Shown: positions 28,601 through 36,827 of the stretch, in pieces
Layout of the letters: every line of letters starts with the position of its first letter
Position numbering within the stretch: position 1 is the first letter of the stretch
NCBI GenBank assembly: GCA_016790165.1
Contig: JAEUPL010000013.1
Span: 81,543-145,542 of the forward strand
Reading direction: 5' to 3'
Source: Burkholderiales bacterium
GTDB lineage: Bacteria > Pseudomonadota > Gammaproteobacteria > Burkholderiales > Casimicrobiaceae
DNA length: 64,000 nt
The notes under the pieces: generated by a model
The model's input: the letters and a program-made list of their open reading frames with translations, nothing else
Database searches by the model: none
Told to the model about the DNA's origin: nothing
Made by a program: the position numbers and the translations under genes

Positions 28601-28748
28601 ACGGGCAGATGCTTCGCGCTTCCGTGGTTCGGGCCAATTTGAAGTTTCGCGTCTCGGCGTGTGCCGCCGTCGGCGAAAAACCAAGCGCAACGAGACTGGA
28701 TCCCACCAGTCCTGCGCCCGAGGCCCGAAGGAAATCCCTTCGGTTCAT
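25617..28748 (-). CDS. fdoG: Formate dehydrogenase catalytic subunit, selenoprotein (alpha)
   Basis: The molybdenum/tungsten bis-pterin subunit oxidises formate to CO2 on the periplasmic side. Read through the in-frame TGA at 28158-28160 it is 1043 aa, close to E. coli FdoG/FdnG. The Tat leader is [12 protein letters not shown], and the [4Fe-4S] site is [15 protein letters not shown] with LCPKGAG. Selenocysteine at codon 197 sits in [16 protein letters not shown], matching the FdnG context. The C-terminal pterin-binding domain is intact. ATG 28748 lies after GGAGGAATT. It heads fdoGHI, and all selenium genes except selD are close by. Confidence 0.95.
28131..28160 (-). promoter_or_regulatory. 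UGA(Sec) codon and SECIS-like hairpin in fdoG
   Basis: Reading the minus strand, TGA (28160-28158) is followed after 18 nt by a short stem GTCC / GGGC enclosing AGTCT. This resembles the GGUCU/AGUCU apical loop recognised by SelB in E. coli formate dehydrogenase mRNAs. The lower stem is imperfect by eye. Confidence 0.75.
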
Positions 28749-28823
28749 TTGCACGTGAATTCCTCCAGCTTTGTGGTAACGGTCCGGTACTTCCCCGCGC
28801 CCTCGCAGGGCGGGCGTCGCAAG

Positions 28824-28853
28824 ATTATGCGGTAGGTTCTCCGCTTCTCGCAA
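28824..28853 (-). promoter_or_regulatory. Candidate sigma-70 promoter of fdoGHI
   Basis: On the minus strand TTGCGA (28853-28848) and CATAAT (28829-28824) are spaced by 18 bp, about 75 bp before the fdoG start. A GC-rich hairpin lies between promoter and gene. Confidence 0.5.
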
Positions 28854-28901
28854 CGCGGATTTCAGCGCCGGCCATGATGCGGCGCAGCAAAGAGAGGTGC
28901 G

Positions 28902-29942
28902 TTACGCCGAAACGCCTGCAAGCTGTCGCGTCATGCGATCCGCCGGAATGGTGCGACATCCCGACGCGTTCTGCCCGCTCCAAAGTGGTGAGAAGTCACC
29001 GCTGCCGATGGCCTCTGCCTTGGCGCGCAATGGTGCCACTGCCGAAGTGGCCAGTGGGAACGCCGGCGCGAGTGCGCTGATCGGGCCGAGTTCGCGCATG
29101 AGGCGATTGACGATGCCACGGGCGGGTCGCCCGGTGAACAGATTGGTCAGGGCAGTGTGCTCGGTGGCGGCGCTGGTGAGCGCCTGGCGGTGGATTGCGC
29201 TGGTGGTGGCCTCGTCACACAGCAGATAAGCGGTGCCAACTTGCGCGGCGACGGCACCTAACTGCAACACGGCGGCAACTCCTGCGGCGTCAGCAATGCC
29301 ACCGGCCGCGATCACCGGCTTGTCGACGTCGCGAACGATCTGGCGAACCAGCGGCAGCGTGCCGACCTGGGTGGTGAGATCGTCGCTCAGGAACATGCCG
29401 CGATGACCACCCGCCTCAAGTCCTTGCGCAATGATGGCGTCGACACCGCGTGCGGAAAGCCAGTGCGCCTCGGCGAGCGTGGTGGCCGACGACAGAATCT
29501 TGCCGCCCCAGGCGCGGATGGGGGCCAGCAATTCATCGGCGGGCAGGCCAAAGTGAAAACTCACTACGGGTGGCCGGAACGGGGCAATGAGATCGAGTGC
29601 CTCGCGGCTAAACGGCATTCGGCCCGGCCCCGTCGGGATCGTCCCCGGATCGATGCCAAATTCCGCGTAGTACGGCGCCAGCGCAGTGCGCCATGCCCGT
29701 TCCCGCGAGGCGTTGGGCGTGGGCGGCGTGTGCGCAAAAAAGTTGATCTGGTACGGCCGGATGGAAGATGCGGCAATGGCCGCGAGCTCGGCGCGCAGCG
29801 CATCGTGCGTGAGCATCGCGCAAGGCAGGCTGCCGAGGCCACCCGCCTGCGACACGGCGATGGTCAGCGCACTGGTCTGCACGCCTGCCATCGGTGCCTG
29901 AAGGATGGGGAGCTGGATGCCGAAAAGTTCTTGCGCGTTCAT
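28902..29942 (-). CDS. Nitronate monooxygenase-like FMN oxidoreductase
   Basis: A 346-aa TIM-barrel flavoprotein of the NPD/2-nitropropane dioxygenase family. Marks are PILQAPMAGVQTSALT at the start, AIIAQGLEAGGHRG (phosphate binding) and PVIAAGGIADAAGVAAVLQLGAVAAQ for FMN. Members oxidise nitronates or act as NADH:quinone reductases; the substrate cannot be read from sequence. It is a single gene between the fdo operon and the MBL gene. Confidence 0.85.
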   Translation of the reverse strand: MNAQELFGIQLPILQAPMAGVQTSALTIAVSQAGGLGSLPCAMLTHDALRAELAAIAASSIRPYQINFFAHTPPTPNASRERAWRTALAPYYAEFGIDPGTIPTGPGRMPFSREALDLIAPFRPPVVSFHFGLPADELLAPIRAWGGKILSSATTLAEAHWLSARGVDAIIAQGLEAGGHRGMFLSDDLTTQVGTLPLVRQIVRDVDKPVIAAGGIADAAGVAAVLQLGAVAAQVGTAYLLCDEATTSAIHRQALTSAATEHTALTNLFTGRPARGIVNRLMRELGPISALAPAFPLATSAVAPLRAKAEAIGSGDFSPLWSGQNASGCRTIPADRMTRQLAGVSA

Positions 29943-30009
29943 ACGGCGATGCTAATGCAGCGCGGCGGCGGTGCCATACCACGCGACCTACTGGTGCGAC
30001 GCCAGCTAC

Positions 30010-31011
30010 CTACGGTCGCGACTCAAAGTCCACGAATACGCGGTTCATGTTGGCGCGATGCAATTCTGGAAAGTTCCGCAGCGCCCTGAACTGCGAGGGG
30101 TTGGCGAAGCGATCCAGTGTCTCGGTCAGCGCGTCAAGGTTGCGCGCCGCAGCACCGACGTTGTCGATCAAAAAGGCGTAGTAGTCACCGCTTTCGCGTT
30201 GCGCCCGCGCAAGATCGGTGACGCGTCCGTGGCCGGGTACTGTGTACTTCGGCGCAAACTGGCGCAGTCGGGCGAACGCCGCATGGGCCTTGCGCACGTC
30301 TGATTGCGGCAGCACACCAAGCAGGCGATCGACATAGACGAGATCACCGGTGAACGCCACCGATTGCTCCGGCAACAGGATCATGCTGTCGCCGGGATAG
30401 TGTGCGCTGATGTCCACCCAGCGCAGACGCACACCACCGATGCGCACCTCGACGTCTGGCCCGGGGTGCAGCGCGATGGCGTGGCGCGGCACGGTATCGC
30501 GCAGCTGGGTGCCGACGAACCCGCGCAGATTGTTCAACTGTTGTTCAGCGACGGCGCGCTGCGTGTGCACGGTCGCCGCCAGCGCGTGCACCTCCGCGCC
30601 TTTGCGCGCGAAGTAGTCGTTTCCCAGCCAGCGGTGGTCCTGAGCGCCAGTGTTGAGTACCCAGCGGATCGGCTTTGGCGTGACAGCGTGCACCGTCCGC
30701 TCCAGCAGCGCGGCGCTGTGCGCACTGGCGCCGCTGTCGATCAGGATCACGCCGTCGGCAGCCACCACGAAGCCGTAGTTGGCGTTCAGCCCGGCATTGG
30801 CTTCGCTGCGCTGACCGAGCGGGCCGATGATGGCGTAAACGTTGTCGGTTACGGCCAAGGCGCTTGGGTGGTACGGCAGTTCGGTGGCGCCGGCGGGCAT
30901 CGCCAGCACTGCCAGCAAAGTCAGCAGCGGCAGCAAAAGATTCTGCCAAAGCGTCCGGGTACGTGTTGCTAGGGCAAACACAGGGTTTCTGATCGCGCGG
31001 TGAAAAAGCAT
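30010..31011 (-). CDS. Exported MBL-fold protein with altered metal site
   Basis: A 333-aa protein with a hydrophobic leader (LLLPLLTLLAVLAMPAGATE) and the metallo-beta-lactamase fold. Where the family has HxHxDH, this protein reads TGAQDH, so the first two histidines are missing while DH, the AFTGDLVYVD aspartate and VPGHGRV histidine remain. Related proteins accompany quinoprotein and sulfur-oxidation genes. The start at 31011 overlaps the stop of the cytochrome gene (TGATG), so they are coupled. Confidence 0.78.
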   Translation of the reverse strand: MLFHRAIRNPVFALATRTRTLWQNLLLPLLTLLAVLAMPAGATELPYHPSALAVTDNVYAIIGPLGQRSEANAGLNANYGFVVAADGVILIDSGASAHSAALLERTVHAVTPKPIRWVLNTGAQDHRWLGNDYFARKGAEVHALAATVHTQRAVAEQQLNNLRGFVGTQLRDTVPRHAIALHPGPDVEVRIGGVRLRWVDISAHYPGDSMILLPEQSVAFTGDLVYVDRLLGVLPQSDVRKAHAAFARLRQFAPKYTVPGHGRVTDLARAQRESGDYYAFLIDNVGAAARNLDALTETLDRFANPSQFRALRNFPELHRANMNRVFVDFESRP

Positions 31012-31493
31012 CAACGTAACCGATAACCTGCGTGACACGCAACACAAGTGGAGGTCACCTGCGCCAGCGCGTGGACGGCGGGCTTGAGGTCACCAGTAGC
31101 AGCGCTGTTTTGTGCTTCGATGGCGAAGCGACTGGCGCTGCGGTGCATCGCCTCCCCGGCCGCCTGCATGCCGACTGGCATGTAGCGCGCCACGTCGTGG
31201 GCGCCGTGGGATTTGAGCGAAGACATGCCGAGCCGCTGTTCGGCAACGCTGGACGCCACATCGTACCTGCCTTCGGCAAGCGCAGCCTGAATTTCGGCGA
31301 GTGCCTTCAGGTGGTCGCGCATGTTGCTCAGCGTGTGCGCACGCATTGATTCAGGAAACACCACCTCGGCGCGGGCGTCGACCTCAGGGGCGGCGCCATG
31401 ACTGTGCGCGCTGGCATCACCCGCGCCAGGCGTATGACTGCAGGCGGCGAGGGCGAGCGCGGTCGTGACCGTGGCCAGGGTGTGAGGCTTCAT
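31011..31493 (-). CDS. Cytochrome c-like lipoprotein (single CxxCH)
   Basis: A 160-aa protein with a lipoprotein leader ending LALAAC, a His-rich short linker, then a helical bundle with a C-terminal haem site CVACHAGYRLR. A C-terminal CxxCH in a four-helix protein is the pattern of cytochrome c'/c556. The helix bundle includes several Met/His residues. It is coupled to the MBL gene downstream and divergent from the Crp-type regulator. Confidence 0.72.
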   Translation of the reverse strand: MKPHTLATVTTALALAACSHTPGAGDASAHSHGAAPEVDARAEVVFPESMRAHTLSNMRDHLKALAEIQAALAEGRYDVASSVAEQRLGMSSLKSHGAHDVARYMPVGMQAAGEAMHRSASRFAIEAQNSAATGDLKPAVHALAQVTSTCVACHAGYRLR

Positions 31494-31591
31494 GAGTGGA
31501 ATGCGGGAGTGTTGAACATACCGCAACGATAGTGCTTATCGGTGCTGACGCGTATGATCGCAGTCATATCATGGCCTGGCGGGATTTGCGG

Positions 31592-32227
31592 ATGAGGATA
31601 CCGGAGCCTTTGGTGACCAAACCTGAGATCGACCCACTGCAAACTGCGCTTACAGCGGCACTGGCCAGCGTCGGGCAGGTGCCGCAAACCATGAACGTCG
31701 AGGCCGGCAAGGCGCTGGCGCGCGCGGGCCAGACACCTGCGTCGCTCTATTTCGTGTTGAGCGGCGAAGTGCGACTGATCCGCCACACGCCGGACGGGCG
31801 GGTTGCCGTGATGCAGCGGGTGCAGCGTGGCCCGGTGGCCGAGGCCAGTCTGGACAGCCGCCGCTATCACTGTGACGTGGTGTGCTCCCGCGCGTCCCGC
31901 GTGCTGCGGCTGCCGCTTGATGCCGTTCGGTCAGTGATTGAGACCGAACCCGAGCTGCGCAGGTTGTGGACGCAGCGCCTGACGCGCGAAGTGATCCGCC
32001 TGCGAGCGACGGTGGAACGCCTGAACCTCGACACCGCGGCAGAGCGCATTGCCCATGCCATCACGCTGGATGGCAGTCACTTCCGCCTGACGATGTCGAG
32101 TACCCGCAGGCAGTGGGCGGAAGAATTGGGTCTCAGTCACGAAGCGCTGTATCGCGCGCTGCGCCGAATGAAGAATGACGGCCGGTTGGCCGAGCCGGAA
32201 CCCGGAACGTTTCAGCTGTTGCGCTGA
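31592..32227 (+). CDS. Crp/Fnr-family regulator
   Basis: A roughly 211-aa regulator with an N-terminal cyclic-nucleotide-binding-like beta roll (GQTPASLYFVLSGEVRLIRHTPDG) and a C-terminal winged helix (RRQWAEELGLSHEALYRALRRM). It lacks the N-terminal cysteine set of Fnr. ATG 31592 has a weak GGCGGG site; ATG 31571 is possible. Divergence from the cytochrome gene suggests it controls that pair. The ligand is unknown. Confidence 0.82.
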   Translation: MRIPEPLVTKPEIDPLQTALTAALASVGQVPQTMNVEAGKALARAGQTPASLYFVLSGEVRLIRHTPDGRVAVMQRVQRGPVAEASLDSRRYHCDVVCSRASRVLRLPLDAVRSVIETEPELRRLWTQRLTREVIRLRATVERLNLDTAAERIAHAITLDGSHFRLTMSSTRRQWAEELGLSHEALYRALRRMKNDGRLAEPEPGTFQLLR

Positions 32228-32250
32228 GGCGGGCATGGGCCATCTGCTTT

Positions 32251-32274
32251 TGGGACCGGCCAAGGCCGCTCCCA
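32251..32274. repeat. REP-like palindrome after the Crp-type gene
   Basis: TGGGACCGGCC and GGCCGCTCCCA form a near-perfect dyad around AA. It resembles the GTGGGAGCGGC-type REP sequences of pseudomonads and relatives, and it sits between convergent genes. Confidence 0.6.
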
Positions 32275-32301
32275 CGAGATGCGACGGCGATGTGACGCGC
32301 C

Positions 32302-33168
32302 TCAGCCGTCGAGCCCCAGCAGCCGCACCGCGTTACCTTTCAGAATTCCCGGCATCACGTCGGGTTTGAACCCGGCCTCTTCGAAATCTTTCATCCAGCG
32401 CTCCGGCGTGATCAGCGGATAGTCGCTGCCGAAGAGCACGCGGTCTTTGAGCAGGGAGTTGGCGTATTGCACGAGCTGCTTTGGGAAGTACTTCGGGCTC
32501 CAACCTGAGAGGTCGATCCACACGTTGGGCTTGTGCGTCGCCACCGAGAGCGCCTCGTCCTGCCACGGGAAACTCGGGTGCGCCATCACGATCTGCATGT
32601 CGCCGAAGTTCACGGCGACGTCGTCGAGGTGCATCGGGTTGGAGTATTCGAGCCGGAGCTTGCCGCCGCAGTACATGCCCGAGCCGATGCCGCTGTGCCC
32701 GGTGTGAAAAATCACCGGCATCTTGTGGGCGTTGATCACTTCGTACAGTGGCCAGCACATGCGGTCGTTCGGATGGAAGCCCTGCACGGTCGGGTGCAGC
32801 TTGAAGCCCTTGATGCCTTCTTCCTTGATCAACCGCTCGGCCTCACGGGCGCCCATCTTGCCTTTGTGCGGATCGATGCTGGCGAACGCGATCATCATGT
32901 CGCTGTTTTCCTTCGCGGCGGCGGCGATCTCCTCATTGGGAATGCGCTTGCGGCCGAGATTGGCTTCAGCATCTACCGTGAACATGACGAGACCAATCTT
33001 GCGTTCGCGATAGTACGCAACCGTCTCGGCAATCGTCGGCCGACGGCTGGAGCGGAAGTACTTATCGGCGGCGCGGTCGTATTCTTCGCCGTAGGCGTCG
33101 AAGGGGTTCCAGCAACTCACTTCGGCGTGGGTGTGGATGTCAATGGCGATGAGGTCTTCGTGCTTCAT
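32302..33168 (-). CDS. Amidohydrolase-2 family hydrolase of the hydroxycinnamate operon
   Basis: A 288-aa TIM-barrel metal hydrolase of the amidohydrolase-2 type: IDIHTHAE near the start, FKLHPTVQGF, VIFHTGHSG, IVMAHPSFPWQDE and LFGSDYPLITPERW supply the metal and active-site residues. It overlaps the MarR gene by 4 bp (ATGA) and so is coupled to it. Comparable operons for hydroxycinnamates pair a CoA ligase, a hydratase and an amidohydrolase that hydrolyses the beta-keto side chain; that role is inferred from neighbours. Confidence 0.82.
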   Translation of the reverse strand: MKHEDLIAIDIHTHAEVSCWNPFDAYGEEYDRAADKYFRSSRRPTIAETVAYYRERKIGLVMFTVDAEANLGRKRIPNEEIAAAAKENSDMMIAFASIDPHKGKMGAREAERLIKEEGIKGFKLHPTVQGFHPNDRMCWPLYEVINAHKMPVIFHTGHSGIGSGMYCGGKLRLEYSNPMHLDDVAVNFGDMQIVMAHPSFPWQDEALSVATHKPNVWIDLSGWSPKYFPKQLVQYANSLLKDRVLFGSDYPLITPERWMKDFEEAGFKPDVMPGILKGNAVRLLGLDG

Positions 33169-33698
33169 GGCGTTGATCCTGAGGCTGTGTCGGGGGCACT
33201 GGGGTCGGGTTGGTAGATTTTGCGGAGCAGGCGCATCAGAGTTGCCCGTTCATCCGCCGAGAGCGGCGACGAAACGCGGTTTTCCAGATCGCACGCGGCG
33301 GCTTCGGCTTCGCGCATCAGTTTTTTGCCATCGGCGCTGAGGTAAAGGCCGATCGCCCGACCATCCTCGGGGTGAGGTTTGCGCAACAGCAGGCCGCGCT
33401 TGTCGAGGTCTGCGATCAGTTTGACCAGGTTCGGCGGCAGGATGCCCAGCGCTGCGCAGAGCTGCCGCGACGTGATGCCGGGGTTATGCGTGATGAGCGA
33501 AAGCACCGAAAAATCTACCGGTCGGAGACCATAGACCGACATCCGTTCGAGAAACGCCTCGATGATGGTGAGAGCCGCTCGCCGCGCGTTGTACCCGAGA
33601 AGCGATTCCAGAAACGATGCGTCGATCGGGAGCTCACCACCGGCGCTGACGGGCGCATCAGCAGCGGTGCGATTGAAGGTGCGGATGCGTCGGCCCAT
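33165..33698 (-). CDS. MarR-family regulator of the hydroxycinnamate operon
   Basis: A 177-aa winged-helix protein with the MarR core: SVLSLITHNPGITSRQLCAALGI, NLVKLIADLDKRGLLLR and the wing HPEDGRAIGLYLSADGKKL. It lies between the CoA ligase (11 bp upstream) and the amidohydrolase (4-bp overlap). Regulators of this type respond to hydroxycinnamoyl-CoA in related pathways, and the same is likely here. Confidence 0.85.
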   Translation of the reverse strand: MGRRIRTFNRTAADAPVSAGGELPIDASFLESLLGYNARRAALTIIEAFLERMSVYGLRPVDFSVLSLITHNPGITSRQLCAALGILPPNLVKLIADLDKRGLLLRKPHPEDGRAIGLYLSADGKKLMREAEAAACDLENRVSSPLSADERATLMRLLRKIYQPDPSAPDTASGSTP

Positions 33699-33709
33699 GG
33701 CGGTGGTCG

Positions 33710-35593
33710 CTATGCTTCTGGCTTCAAGATGTTCGCCAGCGAACCGGCATACAGTGCGGCCACCGTGGTGGCGCGATGGCTGAGCACCGCACGCTGATTG
33801 ATTGAGCCTTTGTCGGTGACTTCGCCCTTATCGAGCGACGGCGGGTCGGCGAGCAGGCACAGTCGCGCCACGCGGTTGGCGCTACCCGTGGCGCTTTCAG
33901 CGAGCTTGTTCACGACGCCTTGAAAGTGTTCCAGTACGGGTTTCGACGCCAATACCTCCGTCAGCGCCGCGCTGTCCGGCAGGCCGGAGAGCTTGCGTAT
34001 GGCGGGGACGATAGGGATCAGCATGGCGCCCACTTCGTGCTCGCCGTGACCGGTGATCACCGCGTCCTGCACGTAAGGCGCGCCAGCGGCGATGATCTTG
34101 CCGCGCAACGGGCCCACACTGACAAACGTTCCGGTGGCGAGCTTGAAATCCTCCGCGATGCGGCCATCGAAGCGGATGCCGCGATGCAGATCATCGGGGT
34201 CGCTCCATTGCACTGCATCACCCGAGCAGAAGAAGCCTTCGTCGTCGAACGCCTCTCGCGTGGCCTCCGGGTTGCGCCAGTAACCCGGCGTGATGTTCGG
34301 TCCCTTGTAGCGCAACTCCAGCTTGCCGCTGTTCGGCGCGAGCTTGATTTCCATGCCGGGCGTCGGCAATCCGAGCTCGCCAGCCCGGATGTTGGGGCTG
34401 GTGACAAAGATTGAGAACGGCGCCGATTCGGTCATGCCCATACTGGTGGTCATTACGATGCGCTCGCCGACTTCCTTTTCGGCGCTGGCGTACAGGCTGT
34501 CCCAGATCGGCTGCGCAAGGGACGCGCCGGCATAGAAGAACATGCGGACACGCGACAGGAGCGTGCGACGTAGCTGATCGTCGCTCTGCATCGCGTGGGC
34601 AATCAGCTCGAAACCGTTGGGCACGTTAAAGTAAAGCGTCGGTGCCACTTCGCGCAGATTGCGCAGTGTTTCGTGCATCAGCGCGGCGGTCGGCTTGCCA
34701 TCGTCGATGTAGAGGGTGCCACCGTTGTAGAGCACCATGCCGAAGTTGTGGTTTCCACCGAACGTGTGGTTCCACGGCAGCCAGTCCACCAGCACGGGCG
34801 GGTTGTCCGCGTCGGTCAGCACCGGCATCGACTGCCGCATCTGCTGCTGGTTGGCGCAGAGCATGCGCTGGGTGTTGATCACCCCTTTGGGCAGCTTGGT
34901 GGAGCCGCTGGTGAACAGAAATTTCGCGATGGTGTCCGGCCCGGTGGCGGCGTGGGCAGCGTCCACCGCAGCTGCCGGCGTGGTGGCCAGCCAGTCCGCC
35001 AGCGCGACGACCTTTCCTGCCTTGCGTGTACCCGCTGCCGGATCGTCGCAGACCACCGGCACCTCGGCCGCTACCGTCGCGTCGATGGCGCGGCTGTACT
35101 TGCCAAGGTCGGCGGCGTACACCACCCCCGGGGTAATGGTGCCAAGCACGTGGCGCAACTTCTCGAAGTCCTGGCTCACCAGGGAGTAGGGCGTCGACAC
35201 TGGGCAGTACGGTACCCCCACATACATTGCGCCCAATCCGAGCAGCGCGTGCTCAATGCTGTTCTCCGAAAGGATCGCCAACGGGCGCTCGACGCTGGCA
35301 CCCGCATCAAGCAACGCTTGCCCGATGCTGCGGGCTGCTTTGAGTGCCTCGCCATAGGTGACCACGCGCCAGTCGCCACGGCTACCGTCAGCGTTTTGCG
35401 CGCGGCGAGCGAGGAAGGGGCGATCCGGCGCGACGCTCGCCCAATGCGTCAGGCGGTCGGTGATGCGAACGGCGTGTTCGCCCAGCGACTGATCGGCGCG
35501 CGCGTAGGTGTGGCCGTTGTTCTCACGCACCAGCACGCGGGTGACACCGAACGAGAGCGGGCGGTAGCGGGGGCCGCTGGTTTGCGCACTCAT
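33710..35593 (-). CDS. fcs: Feruloyl-CoA synthetase-like acyl-CoA ligase
   Basis: A 627-aa ANL-superfamily ligase that would activate ferulate or coumarate with ATP and CoA. Key motifs are FLFTSGSTKLPKGV (P-loop-like), DWLPWNHTFGGNHNFG, TTSMGMTESAPF and the hinge region YWRNPEATREAF. The length and the TFGGNHN segment fit the feruloyl-CoA synthetase branch. ATG 35593 follows AAGGAGGAATC. The MarR gene follows by 11 bp. Confidence 0.86.
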   Translation of the reverse strand: MSAQTSGPRYRPLSFGVTRVLVRENNGHTYARADQSLGEHAVRITDRLTHWASVAPDRPFLARRAQNADGSRGDWRVVTYGEALKAARSIGQALLDAGASVERPLAILSENSIEHALLGLGAMYVGVPYCPVSTPYSLVSQDFEKLRHVLGTITPGVVYAADLGKYSRAIDATVAAEVPVVCDDPAAGTRKAGKVVALADWLATTPAAAVDAAHAATGPDTIAKFLFTSGSTKLPKGVINTQRMLCANQQQMRQSMPVLTDADNPPVLVDWLPWNHTFGGNHNFGMVLYNGGTLYIDDGKPTAALMHETLRNLREVAPTLYFNVPNGFELIAHAMQSDDQLRRTLLSRVRMFFYAGASLAQPIWDSLYASAEKEVGERIVMTTSMGMTESAPFSIFVTSPNIRAGELGLPTPGMEIKLAPNSGKLELRYKGPNITPGYWRNPEATREAFDDEGFFCSGDAVQWSDPDDLHRGIRFDGRIAEDFKLATGTFVSVGPLRGKIIAAGAPYVQDAVITGHGEHEVGAMLIPIVPAIRKLSGLPDSAALTEVLASKPVLEHFQGVVNKLAESATGSANRVARLCLLADPPSLDKGEVTDKGSINQRAVLSHRATTVAALYAGSLANILKPEA

Positions 35594-35672
35594 GATTCCT
35601 CCTTGGGTTCTGCAATGCGCTCGCCTGTCCTCTCAGCTCGGGCGCGATGGGTTGGGTAGCGGTTTGCCGCGC

Positions 35673-36458
35673 TCAGGCCTTTACTTTCGGCCCGCGTCCT
35701 TCAAGGAACTCGAGGACGCGTTCTTTCGCTTCCGGCGCGCTTTGTGCGATGGCGGAAATCAGCCCTTCCGTCAGATAGCCGTGATCGGCGGGCTGCTCGG
35801 CGATGCGCGGCAGCGCGTGCATCAGCGAATAGTTGGTCATCGGCGCGTTGGTGGCGATGCGTTCAGCGAGCGCGATGGCTTTCTCCAAGGCCTGGCCAGC
35901 CGGCACGTGATACTGCGCAAAGCCGAGCGGCACGGCGTCGGCGGCCTTGTAGACGCGCCCGGTGAGCATCATGTCGAGCATTCGGTGGGCGCCGATCAGC
36001 TTGGGTATGCGCACCGAACCGCCGCCGCCCACAAAGATGCCGCGTGAGCCTTCCGGCAATGCGAAGAACGCCGTATCGTCGGCGACGCGGATGTGGCAGC
36101 TCGACGCCAGCTCCAGCCCGCCTCCGACGACGGCGCCGTGCAATGCTGCGACGATCGGAATGCGGCCAAATTCAAGATTGCCCAGAATGCGGTGCCAGCT
36201 GCGTGAATGATGCAGACCTTCCACGGCATCGCGTTCGCGAATCTCTGACAGATCAAGCCCTGCGCTGAAATGATCACCGCTGCCGGTCAGAACGGCGGCG
36301 CCGACTGACTTGGGCAGGCCGGCAAAGGTGGCGTCAATCTCGGCCATCAGCGCGTCGCTCAGCGCGTTGCGTTTCTCCGTCCGCATCAGGCGCACGATGC
36401 CGATGGCGCCACGAATTTCGACCGCGACGCCACTACGGTTCGCTGGTGTTGCGCTCAT
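35673..36458 (-). CDS. Enoyl-CoA hydratase/isomerase (crotonase) family protein
   Basis: A 261-aa crotonase fold protein with the oxyanion segments HFSAGLDLSE and AALHGAVVGGGLELA and a Glu-bearing LPEGSRGIFVGGGGS. In this operon it most likely hydrates (or hydrates and cleaves) the hydroxycinnamoyl-CoA made by the ligase. It heads the operon, with AGGAGGAACC before ATG. Confidence 0.84.
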   Translation of the reverse strand: MSATPANRSGVAVEIRGAIGIVRLMRTEKRNALSDALMAEIDATFAGLPKSVGAAVLTGSGDHFSAGLDLSEIRERDAVEGLHHSRSWHRILGNLEFGRIPIVAALHGAVVGGGLELASSCHIRVADDTAFFALPEGSRGIFVGGGGSVRIPKLIGAHRMLDMMLTGRVYKAADAVPLGFAQYHVPAGQALEKAIALAERIATNAPMTNYSLMHALPRIAEQPADHGYLTEGLISAIAQSAPEAKERVLEFLEGRGPKVKA

Positions 36459-36527
36459 GGTTCCTCCTGTAATTGATTATGAAATGTAACTAAATGCCGG
36501 GGTTGGGGCAAGGGTTGAGTGTCCGGA

Positions 36528-36651
36528 TAACAGCTTTTTGTTTGGACCGACACCTAAATGAGGCGTTGGCGCTCAATTTGTTGGAAGTCGACTTGAAGAA
36601 ATTAGCAATCGCAACGACTGTTCTCCGGTGCAAAAGCACAAAAAGCTGTTA
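36528..36651. repeat. 122-bp quasi-palindromic element, copy 2
   Basis: The ends TAACAGCTTTTTGT and ACAAAAAGCTGTTA are perfect 14-bp complements. The centre GTCGAC (36587-36592) has 58 bases to each AACAGC/GCTGTT end. The inner arms pair only in part. This is the best-preserved copy and lies between divergent transcription units. Confidence 0.8.
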
Positions 36652-36827
36652 AACGAGTCAAGGTGGGAACGCCAACTGCCCGCCGCTCCGCTCATTCGCG
36701 GCCTTGAAATCGCGTTTCGTCGCAACGCGCGTGCATGCATGCCGCGACACGGCAACACTTCGTCCCGTCCTGCAACTGATCAGCGCCGCGCTGCTCAGGC
36801 ATTCCGAGGTACACGCGAAGGATTCTC
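36652..36827. other. Gene-free leader before the secreted unknown protein
   Basis: No gene is seen. GCATGCATGC-like palindromic bases occur at about 36735. A ribosome site is weak (GAAGGATTCTC before ATG 36828). Confidence 0.4.

Noticed and set aside
28158-28853. fdoG as a broken gene with a premature stop
   Set aside because: The UGA is in the conserved Sec position and the Sec machinery is adjacent.
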